60,583 nucleotides of DNA from JAICND01 sp035281425 (GTDB lineage Bacteria > Actinomycetota > Acidimicrobiia > Spongiisociales > ZC4RG35). Positions 33,889 through 42,000 of the stretch are shown one piece after another. The notes beneath the pieces were generated by a model that saw nothing but the letters and a program-made list of their open reading frames with translations, was not told the DNA's origin and did not search any database. The first letter of the stretch is position 1. Each line of letters begins with the position of its first letter. Both the position numbers and the translations under genes were made by a program. Location of the stretch: contig DATEDX010000124.1 in NCBI GenBank assembly GCA_035281425.1, positions 1 through 60,583 of the forward strand, in the 5' to 3' direction.

Positions 33889-34950
33889 TTAGCGGCTCGG
33901 GGGGGGAGCGGTAGAGGCCCTCACCACCAATGTCGGATTCATGGTCATGGTTTCCGGACTCGCTCCGCTCAGCCCCCCCAAAACCAGTCTCCCTCCCTGG
34001 CGTCCCAGCTCGACGGTGGGGACCCGCACTGTGGTCAAAGGCACTGGCCCGTATTCGGCAATGGTGAGGTCATCGATTCCCACTACCGACACCTGAGAGG
34101 GGACGGATACACCGCGATCGAGCAGACCTCGGATCGCTCCCAAGGCCAGCATGTCGTTGGCGGCCACTAGGGCGGTCGCTTCTCCCGCCAGCACCTGGCC
34201 CACCGCTTCCCGCCCCCCTCGGAGAGAGAAGTCGCCGGGGGTGATGAGGGCGGGGTCGGTAGCCATCCCGGCTCGTTCCAGGGCGAGGAGGTATCCCTCC
34301 AGGCGTCGCTGACTTACCGCTAGATGTTGAGGACCGGAGATGAATGCGATGCGGCGATGGCCCATCCCGAGGAGATGTTCGGTCGCCAGCTGGGCGGTTT
34401 TCTGGTTGTCAACTCTGGCCCCGGCGACTGGAAAGGGATGTTCGGAGAGGGTGACTACCACCCCGCCCCGCCTTTGATAAGACGACAGCACCTCCCACAG
34501 CCGGGCCACGTAGCCGGCGTCGACGATGGCCGAGGCGCAGAACACGATCCCGTCCACTTGGTAGGACTGGAAGGCCCGCACATAGTCGAGTTCTCGCTCG
34601 GGATCGCGGTCGGAGCTGGCCACCAAGAGCGAATAGCCACTGGCCCCGATGACGTCCTCCAGGCCTCGAAGGATCTCCCCGAAATAGGGGTCGGAAGTGT
34701 CGTGGACCAGGGCGGCGATGGTCTGGGACCGGGCCGTGACCAGCGCCCGGGCCAGACGGTTGGGAGCGAAGCTGAGCTGCTCGGCCGCGGCCAGCACCCG
34801 GGCCTTGGTGGCCGCTCCCACCGGATGGGTCGAGCCGGAGAGGACTCGAGAGGCCGTAGAAACCGAAACCCCGGCCAGCCGGGCAACTTCTCGAAGCGAG
34901 GTCTTGGTTCGGCTGACGGTCACCGCCGGGAGGCTAACTGAAAAAAACAT
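33889..34950 (-). CDS. LacI-family transcriptional repressor
   Basis: The 353-residue protein has an N-terminal helix-turn-helix (SLREVARLAGVSVSTASRVLSGST) with a hinge (NRLARAL). A sugar-binding-like effector domain follows (IAALVHDTSDPYFGEILRGLEDV, GIDDLTIAEYG). The ATG at 34948-34950 directly abuts operator site 2. A GTG at 34923 is an alternative start. It is divergent from livK and followed on the same strand by the SDR operon. This position and the three operator-like sites argue that it controls both uptake and breakdown genes. The inducer is probably the imported compound or its acid. Confidence 0.93.
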   Translation of the reverse strand: MFFSVSLPAVTVSRTKTSLREVARLAGVSVSTASRVLSGSTHPVGAATKARVLAAAEQLSFAPNRLARALVTARSQTIAALVHDTSDPYFGEILRGLEDVIGASGYSLLVASSDRDPERELDYVRAFQSYQVDGIVFCASAIVDAGYVARLWEVLSSYQRRGGVVVTLSEHPFPVAGARVDNQKTAQLATEHLLGMGHRRIAFISGPQHLAVSQRRLEGYLLALERAGMATDPALITPGDFSLRGGREAVGQVLAGEATALVAANDMLALGAIRGLLDRGVSVPSQVSVVGIDDLTIAEYGPVPLTTVRVPTVELGRQGGRLVLGGLSGASPETMTMNPTLVVRASTAPPPSR

Positions 34951-34964
34951 GGAAAACGTTTGAC
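34951..34964. promoter_or_regulatory. LacI-type operator, site 2 (overlaps livK -35)
   Basis: GGAAAACGTTTGAC is a CG-centred near-palindrome between lacI and livK. Its right end overlaps the TTGACG -35 element of livK, and it also abuts the repressor gene's start codon, which suggests autoregulation. Confidence 0.65.
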
Positions 34965-34989
34965 GGCTTCCGCGCCCGGTCCATACAAT
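34960..34989 (+). promoter_or_regulatory. sigma70-type promoter of the liv operon
   Basis: TTGACG (34960-34965) and TACAAT (34984-34989) are separated by 18 bases. This is close to consensus, which is rarely so clear in this high-GC window. The predicted start point is near 34996, about 40 bases upstream of the livK ATG. Operators 2 and 3 cover both elements. Confidence 0.7.
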
Positions 34990-34997
34990 CGTTTGCC
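34984..34997. promoter_or_regulatory. LacI-type operator, site 3 (overlaps livK -10)
   Basis: TACAATCGTTTGCC keeps the right half (CGTTTGCC) of site 1, while its left half doubles as the -10 element. Its centre is 33 bases, about three helical turns, from the centre of site 2, which suits cooperative binding by a dimer pair. Confidence 0.55.
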
Positions 34998-35034
34998 GAC
35001 GCCCGCAGCCTGCGAGCGCTGGAGAGGAGGAGCG

Positions 35035-36417
35035 ATGCGATCAACCACACGGGTGTCTGCATTACTGGCGGTGCTGGCGTTGGTCATCGCCGCCTGCGGC
35101 GGCACCGGAGGGACCACCACTACTACCGGAGGAACCACCACCACCGGAGGAGGGGTTACCACCACAACCACCGGCGACGGGACCACCACTTCCGGCGCCA
35201 CCGGCGAACCCATCGTGTTCGCATCGTCGCTTCCCCTGACGGGTGAGTTCTCTATTGCCGGTGTCAAACACCAACGCGGTTACGAGTTCTGTGTCAACGA
35301 GATCAACGATCGGGGCGGGATCCTGGGTCGCCCGGTGGAGCTGACGATCGAAGACAACCGGAGCGACAGCGAAGTGACCGTTCAGCAGACCGAGCGGTTC
35401 ATCAACGTCGACAACGTTGACATCATCCTTGGGACCTTCTCCAGCCTGCTCACCTTCCCCGCCTCGGCAGTGGCGGAGCAGAACGGCTACGTGTATCCGG
35501 TGCCATCGGGAGGTGCTTACCGGATCTGGGCCCGTGGGTTCCAGAACATCTTTTACTTCCAGCAGCGTCCCGCTGAGTTCACCGGAGGGTCGATCGTCAG
35601 CCTCATCGATCACTACGAGGGGCAGGGGATCATCGATGCCCGGCCGACCACCGCCGCCATCGTTTACGCCGATGACTTCTTCGCCGCCGCCATCGCCAAT
35701 GGCTTCGTCGGCGGTACCGTCACCATCCCCGACACCGGTGAAGAAGTGGACCTGGCGCCTGGCTTCCTGGCCGACGCCGGGATCGAGCTGGTATTCGAGG
35801 AGCAGTGGCCGGTTGGATTCACCGACTGGACAACGCTGGCCAACTCGATCCGCAACTCAGGTGCCGAGTTCCTCTCCATCTCCACCGCCTCACCCGACGA
35901 AGCGATCTCGCTGATCCGGGCCCTGCAGACGGTCGGATTCCAGCCCAGGATGGTGTATGCCTCCCAAGGCGCTCAGAGCGAGTTCCAGGAGGCATTGGGC
36001 GACGCCGCCGAAGGGGTGCTGATCCACTCGGTGTGGGCGCCCACCACCAACTTCGAAGGGTCGCTGGCGGGTGAGCCCTACGACAATGCCACCTTCATCG
36101 AGCGCTACACCGCCGCCAACGGCGCCGCCCCCGATGAAGACGAGGCCCTGCCGTTTGCCGTCTGCCAGGGGATGGAACAAGCCATCATCGGCACCGGCGG
36201 AACCGATAACGCCGCCATCAGCGAATGGATGCATTCCCGCACCGCCGAAGAGCCGGTGCGGACGGTCGTGGGTGAATTCGTCTGGGACGAGCGGGGTCTT
36301 CCCGCCGCCCGCGACTTCCTCATCAACCAGTGGCAAGGTGGTGAACTCGCCTTCGTCTTCCCCGTCGGTGAGTTCCCCGGCACCGTGGACATGATCTACC
36401 CCAAGCCGGAGTGGTAA
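35035..36417 (+). CDS. branched-chain-amino-acid-type ABC transporter, substrate-binding lipoprotein
   Basis: The 460 residues run from ATG 35035 after GGAGGAGCG. A lipoprotein signal (LVIAACGG) is followed by a long Thr/Gly linker. The type I binding-protein fold follows: IVFASSLPLTGEFSIAGVKHQRGYEFCVNEIND, GTFSSLLTFPASAVAEQNG and SQGAQSEFQEALGDAAEGVL. It delivers an amino acid or small organic acid to the permease encoded downstream. Members of this group often bind non-amino-acid ligands such as aromatic or short-chain acids. A strong terminator-like hairpin follows, giving the usual excess of binding protein over membrane parts. Confidence 0.92.
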   Translation: MRSTTRVSALLAVLALVIAACGGTGGTTTTTGGTTTTGGGVTTTTTGDGTTTSGATGEPIVFASSLPLTGEFSIAGVKHQRGYEFCVNEINDRGGILGRPVELTIEDNRSDSEVTVQQTERFINVDNVDIILGTFSSLLTFPASAVAEQNGYVYPVPSGGAYRIWARGFQNIFYFQQRPAEFTGGSIVSLIDHYEGQGIIDARPTTAAIVYADDFFAAAIANGFVGGTVTIPDTGEEVDLAPGFLADAGIELVFEEQWPVGFTDWTTLANSIRNSGAEFLSISTASPDEAISLIRALQTVGFQPRMVYASQGAQSEFQEALGDAAEGVLIHSVWAPTTNFEGSLAGEPYDNATFIERYTAANGAAPDEDEALPFAVCQGMEQAIIGTGGTDNAAISEWMHSRTAEEPVRTVVGEFVWDERGLPAARDFLINQWQGGELAFVFPVGEFPGTVDMIYPKPEW

Positions 36418-36432
36418 TCGTCGATCAGTCAA

Positions 36433-36460
36433 GGGGGACCCCGCCCGGGGTCCCCCTTTT
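36433..36460 (+). terminator. intrinsic terminator / attenuator between livK and livG
   Basis: The arms GGGGGACCCC and GGGGTCCCCC pair around a short GCCC-type loop and are followed by TTTT. It lies 16 bases after the livK stop and 52 bases before livG. Partial readthrough would favour livK expression over the rest of the operon. Confidence 0.8.
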
Positions 36461-36511
36461 CTACCCTCCGTGCTTCTACCCGGACGGCGCCGGCAGCGAA
36501 GGAGAAGTGGG

Positions 36512-37246
36512 GTGAATCTGTTGGAGGTGCAGGCTCTCCGTAAGGCGTACGGAGGGTTGGTGGCAGTCGACGACGCCACCTTTGTGGTGCCGGAGAAGTC
36601 CATCACGTCACTCATCGGTCCCAACGGAGCCGGTAAGACCACCGCCTTTGATGTCATCTCCGGGGTGGTGGCACCCGACTCCGGCTACGTCGGCTTTGAA
36701 GGGGAGGACATCACCACCCTGCTTCCTCACCGCGTAACTGCCCGGGGAATCGGGCGTACCTTCCAGATCACGAGGGAGTTGGGCGACCTGACCGTTCTCG
36801 AGAACATGGTCGTCTCCACCATTCGAACCGACCTTCCATCGCTGTTGCGAGGACGGGTATTGCCTCCGGAAAGGGAACGGGCCATGGAGTTGCTGGCCTT
36901 TGTCGGCATCGACCGGCTGGCCAATGAATATGCCAAGAAGCTCTCCTACGGGCAACGCAAACTGCTCGAGTTTGCCTCCGTTCTTATGTCGGCTCCCCGA
37001 TTGGTGATGCTCGATGAACCCGCCGGCGGCGTCAACCCGGCCCTGATGGAAAAGCTGATGGATCACATCGAGGAGTTGAACCGCCAAGGCACCTCCTTCC
37101 TCATCGTCGAACACAACATGGATGTGGTGATGCGGCTGTCCCATTCCATCATCGTCATGGCCCATGGCAAGGTGATCACCCAGGGTCCTCCCGCCGTGGT
37201 CCGCGAAGACGAACGAGTGCTTGCTGCCTATTTGGGGGAAGTGTGA
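36512..37246 (+). CDS. livG: Liv-type ABC transporter ATP-binding protein
   Basis: The 244 residues run from GTG 36512 (GAAGGAG upstream). It shows the Walker A loop GPNGAGKTT, the Q-loop region FQITRELGDLTVLENM, the signature LSYGQRKLLEFASVLM and Walker B LVMLDEPAGGVNP. The signature reads LSYGQ rather than LSGGQ, which is common in LivG. It powers import with livF and the two permeases. It overlaps livF by four bases. Confidence 0.93.
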   Translation: MNLLEVQALRKAYGGLVAVDDATFVVPEKSITSLIGPNGAGKTTAFDVISGVVAPDSGYVGFEGEDITTLLPHRVTARGIGRTFQITRELGDLTVLENMVVSTIRTDLPSLLRGRVLPPERERAMELLAFVGIDRLANEYAKKLSYGQRKLLEFASVLMSAPRLVMLDEPAGGVNPALMEKLMDHIEELNRQGTSFLIVEHNMDVVMRLSHSIIVMAHGKVITQGPPAVVREDERVLAAYLGEV

Positions 37247-37986
37247 TGCCCTTCCTGCAGGTGGCCGACCTCAAGGCGGGCTATGGGATCGGACCCGACA
37301 TCCTCACCGACGTCAGCCTCGACATCGACCAGGGCCGGACCTATTGCATCATCGGGCCCAACGGTGCCGGCAAGTCCACCCTGCTCAAGGTAGTGGCCGG
37401 GCTTCTCCGTCCTCGCCAGGGCGCCGTCATCTTCGACGGGGCCGAACTAGGTGGACTCCGTCCCGACCAGATTCTCAGCCGGGGAGTCTGTTTCGTTCCC
37501 CAGGACCGCACCCTCTTTCCCGAGATGACGGTCAAGGACAACCTGATCATGGGCGGCTACTTGATCCGTGACCGGCGGGAAGTGAACGAACGGCTGGAAC
37601 GGGTGATGGGGATGTTCCCGGTGCTGGCCGGGCGGGCCAGCCAGCTCGCCCAGACCATGTCGGGGGGAGAGCAACAGATGCTGGCCATGGCCCGGGCGCT
37701 GATGATCGAGCCCAAGCTGATCATGATCGACGAGCCGAGTCTGGGCCTCGCCCCGCAGGTAACGAACCAGATCTTCAACATCATCCGCAGCCTCAACTCC
37801 GACCTGGGCATCACAGTGGTGCTGGTCGAACAAAACGTCCGCCGCGGCCTGCAGGTGGCGGACTGGGGGTTCGTGCTCGACCTGGGAACCAAGCGCTTCG
37901 AGGGCCCTGCCGACCGCATCCTCGATGATCCCCGGATCCGCGATCTATACCTTGGCAAAATGGCCGGCGGGGGAGAGCAGCCATGA
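37243..37986 (+). CDS. livF: Liv-type ABC transporter ATP-binding protein
   Basis: The 247-residue second ATPase of the importer has Walker A GPNGAGKST, signature TMSGGEQQMLAMARALM and Walker B LIMIDEPSLGLAP, followed by VVLVEQNVRRGLQVADWGFVL. All catalytic motifs are intact. The start overlaps livG and the end overlaps livH (ATGA), so the subunits are translationally coupled. Confidence 0.93.
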   Translation: MMPFLQVADLKAGYGIGPDILTDVSLDIDQGRTYCIIGPNGAGKSTLLKVVAGLLRPRQGAVIFDGAELGGLRPDQILSRGVCFVPQDRTLFPEMTVKDNLIMGGYLIRDRREVNERLERVMGMFPVLAGRASQLAQTMSGGEQQMLAMARALMIEPKLIMIDEPSLGLAPQVTNQIFNIIRSLNSDLGITVVLVEQNVRRGLQVADWGFVLDLGTKRFEGPADRILDDPRIRDLYLGKMAGGGEQP

Positions 37987-38858
37987 CCGGCGTGATCCAG
38001 GTAGCCATCCTCGGCCTGGCCCTGGGTGGGGTTTATGCCCTCATGGCCTCGGGGCTGACTTTGATGTTCGGAGTGATGCGAGTCGTCAACCTCGCCCACG
38101 GTGCTTTCATGATCCTGGCCGCCTATGGCGCCTTCTTCCTCTGGCAGTTGTGGAACATCGACCCCTTTGTGTCGCTGGTGGTGGTGATGCCGGCGATGTT
38201 CGGGTTGGGGATGCTGATCTACCGCTCGCTCTTCACCCGGATCGAGGCTTCTCCCCGCTACCCGGAGATGACGGTTTTGATGACCTTCGGGCTGGCCTTC
38301 GTGGTGGAGGGGCTGATGAGCTACTTCTTCACTGGGATCTTCCGTACCGCTTCCCCGCCTTATGCGACCCAGGCCTTCTTGTTCGGGCCTTTCTTCGTGC
38401 CCCGGGGCCAGCTTTTCGCCTCCATGGCCAGCGTGGTGTTGCTGATTTTGCTGTGGGTCTTCTTGACCTTCACCCGTACCGGCTACGGGGTGCGGGCGAC
38501 CATGCAGAACCGCACCGCGGCCCAGATCGTCGGGGTGGACGTGCGCCGGGTGTCGATGATTTCGTTTGGGGTGGGGATGGCGCTGGCCGGCGGGGCCGGG
38601 GCCCTGATCAGCTTCCTCTTCACCTTCTTTCCCAACCGGCACTGGCAGTGGATCGCCATCATGTTGTCCCTCATCGTCCTCGGCGGCATGGGGAGCCTCA
38701 AAGGGGCGGTGGTGGGCGCCCTCGCCCTGGCCGTGATCGCCTCCTTCGTCAGCGACACTCTGGGGTCTCTATGGGCCCCGATGACCTTCTTCCTGGTCCT
38801 TTTCCTGGTGCTGCTAGTACGGCCCCATGGGTTGTTCGGAAAGAAGGTCCGCCTGTGA
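37983..38858 (+). CDS. livH: Liv-type ABC transporter permease
   Basis: The 291-residue permease has eight or so membrane segments. Typical are LGLALGGVYALMASGLTLMFGVMRVVNLAHGAFM and the late QIVGVDVRRVSMISFGVGMALAGGAGAL loop that contacts the ATPase. It forms the membrane channel with livM. The end overlaps livM through GTGA at 38855-38858. Confidence 0.92.
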   Translation: MTGVIQVAILGLALGGVYALMASGLTLMFGVMRVVNLAHGAFMILAAYGAFFLWQLWNIDPFVSLVVVMPAMFGLGMLIYRSLFTRIEASPRYPEMTVLMTFGLAFVVEGLMSYFFTGIFRTASPPYATQAFLFGPFFVPRGQLFASMASVVLLILLWVFLTFTRTGYGVRATMQNRTAAQIVGVDVRRVSMISFGVGMALAGGAGALISFLFTFFPNRHWQWIAIMLSLIVLGGMGSLKGAVVGALALAVIASFVSDTLGSLWAPMTFFLVLFLVLLVRPHGLFGKKVRL

Positions 38859-39871
38859 CTGCCGAGCCCACCACCGTCGCCCTCCCTCCCAGCCTGGAGC
38901 CGGTGGCTGACGGTCGTGGGACCCGCCGGATCTTCATCACCATCGTCGTGCTGGCGCTGGCATTGGTTCCGGTGGCCCGTTTCCTCCCCGCCTACAACTA
39001 CATCCTCCAACTGGGAATTTCGGGGCTGATGTGGATTGCCCTCACCTCCAGCTGGAACATCCTCGGTGGTTACACCGGCTACATCTCCCTCGGTCACAAC
39101 GTCTTCTTCGCCATCGGCGGCTATCTATCGGGAATGCTGCTCGTCTATCAGGGGCTGTCACCGTTCCTGACCGCGGTGCTGGGTGGGGCGCTGGCCTTTT
39201 TGGTCGGCCTGGTGGCTGGACTGATCACCCTCCGCACCCGGGGACCTGCCTTCATCATCTCCACCGTGGCCCTGCTCTTGGTGATCACCCTCTGGCTCGA
39301 CAGCTGGGAGCTGGCAGGGGGTTCCAACGGGCTCAGCCTTCCCCTTCCTCCCTTCCCCATCCAATGGCTGAAGGTGCCGTTCTATTACGCCATGTTCGTA
39401 GCGGCGGTGGGAGCGGTGTTCCTTGGCTACCGGGTCCAGCACTCCAAACTGGGCCTGGCACTGCGGGCCATCGCCCAAGACGAGGTCAAGGCCGAGGTGG
39501 CAGGGGTGAATACCCGCCGGCTCAAGATCCTGGCCTTTGCCCTCAGCGCCTTCTTCCCAGGTGTGGTGGGGGCGATCTTCGGCTACAACCTCAGCTACAT
39601 CCGCCCCACCGTCTTCCTCATTATCGGGGTGGCGGCGCAGATGGTCTTGATGGCCATCATCGGCGGGCGGGGTACGGTGGCCGGCCCCGTGATCGGAGCC
39701 GTGCTCATCGTCGCCCTCAACGAGCTCTCGCTGGTCTACTTCGGAGCCACCGAGCTCAACATCGTCATCACCGGAGCCATCATGATCGTGGTCTTGTTGT
39801 TTTTCCCCGGGGGGATCGTCGGCTACCTACGGGAGAAAGGAAAGCTCCCCGCCATCCTCGACTGGGACTAA
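38855..39871 (+). CDS. livM: Liv-type ABC transporter permease
   Basis: The 338-residue permease starts at GTG 38855. An open frame extends upstream, but that part is the shadow of livH. Features are WIALTSSWNILGGYTGYISLGHNVFFAIGGY, the loop LGLALRAIAQDEVKAEVAGVNTRRLKILAFALSA and FPGGIVGYLREK at the end. Repeat B2 begins six bases after the stop. It completes the importer, with no gene missing. Confidence 0.93.
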   Translation: MTAEPTTVALPPSLEPVADGRGTRRIFITIVVLALALVPVARFLPAYNYILQLGISGLMWIALTSSWNILGGYTGYISLGHNVFFAIGGYLSGMLLVYQGLSPFLTAVLGGALAFLVGLVAGLITLRTRGPAFIISTVALLLVITLWLDSWELAGGSNGLSLPLPPFPIQWLKVPFYYAMFVAAVGAVFLGYRVQHSKLGLALRAIAQDEVKAEVAGVNTRRLKILAFALSAFFPGVVGAIFGYNLSYIRPTVFLIIGVAAQMVLMAIIGGRGTVAGPVIGAVLIVALNELSLVYFGATELNIVITGAIMIVVLLFFPGGIVGYLREKGKLPAILDWD

Positions 39872-39876
39872 CCACC

Positions 39877-39979
39877 TGCGCGGATTTTTCCGTCGCTACG
39901 ACGGAAAAATCCGCACGGAACCAGTCGACGGGTCCTTCCGTGCTGATTTTTCCGTGCCTGCCACGGAAAAGTCCGCGCA
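39877..39979. repeat. family B palindromic element, copy B2 (103 bp)
   Basis: It has the same length and terminal sequence (TGCGCGGATTTTTCCGT and inverse) as the copy at 19163. The left hairpin GATTTTTCCGTCG/CGACGGAAAAATC is conserved, while the middle differs. It sits six bases after the livM stop and 17 bases before the stop of a convergent gene. Confidence 0.9.
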
Positions 39980-39995
39980 GACGTGTATGGCTCGA

Positions 39996-40691
39996 TTACG
40001 GCCCAAGCCTCACGGACACTTCACCGAGGGGCTCGATGGTGAAACTGACGAGATCCCCCGGTTCCAGAGCCAGCGGCGGGACCACCGAACCGCAGATCAC
40101 CACCTCTCCTGCCCGGAGGACCTCACCGAAGTGGCCAACCACCCGGGCCAGGTGAGCGATGACCTCGGCCGGAGGGCCGGTGAGTTGAAAGGAAAAGCCA
40201 CCCGCAGCGATCAACTCGCCGTCCTTCACCACCCGGATCTGTAAACCATCCAACCCCCCGAGCGACAAGGACTGTGGTTGGCCGAGGATGACGTATCGAT
40301 GGAAGATGTTGCCGGCCAAGATGACCTCGACCTCACCAGGAGGCGGATCCACGTCGGCCAGCTCCACCGCCGGCGCCAGCATTCCTACCGCCTCGCTCAC
40401 CTCGTCCACGGTGGCCCGTGGGGACAGATCCGAAGTGAGGTAGGCGGCCAGTTCCGGCTCGGCCACCGGCCGCGACCAGCCGGCGATGGAGACCTCACTT
40501 CCCGCCGCCACCAGCGAACGATCGGTGAGAAACCCGACCAGCGGGCCCTCCAGCGAGAACTGTGTCTGCGCCGAGGGTGCCCCGAACCCGGCCTTCCAGC
40601 CGAGGGGCTGCTCGCCTGCCGCCAGCCGATCCCTCCGCTGGGCCAGTTGCCGCCGCATTCCCTGCTCGACTCGGGGATCGAGCGAGTTCAT
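39996..40691 (-). CDS. fumarylacetoacetate-hydrolase-fold hydratase/decarboxylase (MhpD-like)
   Basis: The 231-residue protein starts at ATG 40689-40691, overlapping the cupin stop. Segments include GWKAGFGAPSAQTQFSLEGPLVGFL, AEPELAAYLTSDLSP with the metal-ligating E.E pair, and LAGNIFHRYVILG. The family covers 2-oxopent-4-enoate hydratases and 4-oxalocrotonate decarboxylases, which act after meta-cleavage of aromatics. It is shorter than most, and the exact reaction is not clear. It is the last gene of a three-gene operon with a cupin and a dehydrogenase. Confidence 0.8.
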   Translation of the reverse strand: MNSLDPRVEQGMRRQLAQRRDRLAAGEQPLGWKAGFGAPSAQTQFSLEGPLVGFLTDRSLVAAGSEVSIAGWSRPVAEPELAAYLTSDLSPRATVDEVSEAVGMLAPAVELADVDPPPGEVEVILAGNIFHRYVILGQPQSLSLGGLDGLQIRVVKDGELIAAGGFSFQLTGPPAEVIAHLARVVGHFGEVLRAGEVVICGSVVPPLALEPGDLVSFTIEPLGEVSVRLGP

Positions 40692-41083
40692 TCCGGGATC
40701 TCGTACCCGGCCGCCTCCAAGGACCCGGCCCCACTCCATCCCCAGACGAGAGTCACGTCTTCGTCCCCGGTGTTGTTGAAGCCGTGCCAGTTGCCCCGCC
40801 GGGTGAAGATCACATCACCGGTGGTCGCCGGCTCGTCCTCTCCATCGGTGTAAATGACGCCCTGCCCTGAAAGCACGATGAAGAACTCGTCGGCGTGAGG
40901 ATGACGATGCCGTTCGTGTCGAGCGCCGGGGGGCAGCACCGTCCATCCCACCAGCAGTTGATCGGAACCGGCGGAGAGGGTGTCGATGAGGAACTGGACC
41001 TTCATGTCCACCCATCCCTCCTCCGCTTTCAAACCACCGACCTCCGGCACCTGACGGCGGTTGGTGCGATAGCGGTCGGTCAC
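40688..41083 (-). CDS. cupin-domain protein
   Basis: The 131-residue single cupin barrel has motif 1 PPGARHERHRHPHADEFFIVLSGQG and motif 2 FTRRGNWHGFNNTGDE, giving His/His/Glu/His metal ligands. It may be a dioxygenase, isomerase or sugar-acid-binding protein. The GTG start overlaps the dehydrogenase stop and its own stop overlaps the hydratase start, so the three genes form one coupled unit. Confidence 0.88.
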   Translation of the reverse strand: MTDRYRTNRRQVPEVGGLKAEEGWVDMKVQFLIDTLSAGSDQLLVGWTVLPPGARHERHRHPHADEFFIVLSGQGVIYTDGEDEPATTGDVIFTRRGNWHGFNNTGDEDVTLVWGWSGAGSLEAAGYEIPE

Positions 41084-41961
41084 CGGGCGCCGCCCAGGGT
41101 TCGGTAGGCGTCAAAGACCGTGACGAAGTCGCGATGGCTGAGACCCAGTCCGTGACAGGCGTTGAGCATCTCGTTGGCCGCCGCCGCCAGGGGGACCGGC
41201 GATCCCAACCGACGCCCCAGGTCGAGCGCTAGCAGCATGTCTTTCTGCTGCAAGGTGACATCGGCCAGGGGCTTCTCCGGCATCCCCCCTTCGAGGATGA
41301 AAGGGCCCCGATAGCCCATCACCGGTGAAGCCACCACACTCTTCAGCATCGCATCCACGGCTACCGCCCGATCAACCCCACCCTTCTCAGCCAGCGCCAC
41401 CGCCTCGGAGAAAGCAACCATCTCCACAATCAGGCAGAGGTTGATGGCGATCTTCATCTGAGCGGCCATCCCGCTTTCCCCGATATGGGTAACCGAGGGG
41501 CCGATGTCTTCTAGTACCGGCTTGATCCGCTCAAATGCCCCACGGTCGCCACCCACCATCAGCGAAGCCTTGCCCTGGGCGAGGGTGATGGGACTGCCGG
41601 AGAGCGGCGCGTCCAGCATGGTCAGGCCCGCCTCGGCGAAGCGGCGGCCGATCTCCCGTGACGCTTCTGGGTCGATCGTGCTCATGTCGGCGTAGATCGA
41701 ATCGGGGCCCAGGCCGGCGATCACCCCCTCCGGTCCCAAGGCCACCGCTTCCACCGCTTTGGCGTCGGTAACGATCGACAGCACCACCTCGGCACCGGTG
41801 GCGGCCGCGGCCGGCGACTCGGCTTCCTCCATGCCCAGGGCGATCAAGTGCTGGGCTTTGCCGGCAGTACGGTTCCAGCCCTTCACCCGGTGGCCGGCGG
41901 CCAGCAAGCGGGGAACAATGCCCTGTCCCATGTCTCCCAAGCCAATGAAGCCAACTCGCAA
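41080..41961 (-). CDS. 3-hydroxyisobutyrate dehydrogenase-family oxidoreductase
   Basis: The 293-residue beta-hydroxyacid dehydrogenase starts at TTG 41959-41961 after AAGGAGGG. Seen are VGFIGLGDMGQGIVPRLLAAGH (NAD(P) site, with the Arg in NRT suggesting NADP), DAPLSGSPITLAQGKASLMVGG (substrate motif) and GESGMAAQMKIAINLCL with the catalytic Lys. It oxidises a beta-hydroxy acid, possibly 3-hydroxyisobutyrate, tartronate semialdehyde or similar. The Liv importer nearby fits valine-like or small hydroxyacid breakdown. Confidence 0.9.
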   Translation of the reverse strand: MRVGFIGLGDMGQGIVPRLLAAGHRVKGWNRTAGKAQHLIALGMEEAESPAAAATGAEVVLSIVTDAKAVEAVALGPEGVIAGLGPDSIYADMSTIDPEASREIGRRFAEAGLTMLDAPLSGSPITLAQGKASLMVGGDRGAFERIKPVLEDIGPSVTHIGESGMAAQMKIAINLCLIVEMVAFSEAVALAEKGGVDRAVAVDAMLKSVVASPVMGYRGPFILEGGMPEKPLADVTLQQKDMLLALDLGRRLGSPVPLAAAANEMLNACHGLGLSHRDFVTVFDAYRTLGGAR

Positions 41962-41979
41962 CCCGTCCCTCCTTGTCGA

Positions 41980-42000
41980 TGAGCCTTCCCGGGAGGCTCA
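41980..42000. promoter_or_regulatory. hairpin upstream of dehydrogenase operon
   Basis: TGAGCCT and AGGCTCA pair around TCCCGGG, with the outer arm overlapping the stop of the MFS gene. No T-run follows on the minus strand, so it is either a weak terminator or an operator for the downstream operon. Confidence 0.35.

Noticed and set aside
37925..38854. Long open frame upstream of livM in the livM frame (and similar frames in 38483-39097)
   Set aside because: It is the Arg/Pro/Gly-rich shadow of livF and livH. The real start is the GTG at 38855, overlapping the livH stop.
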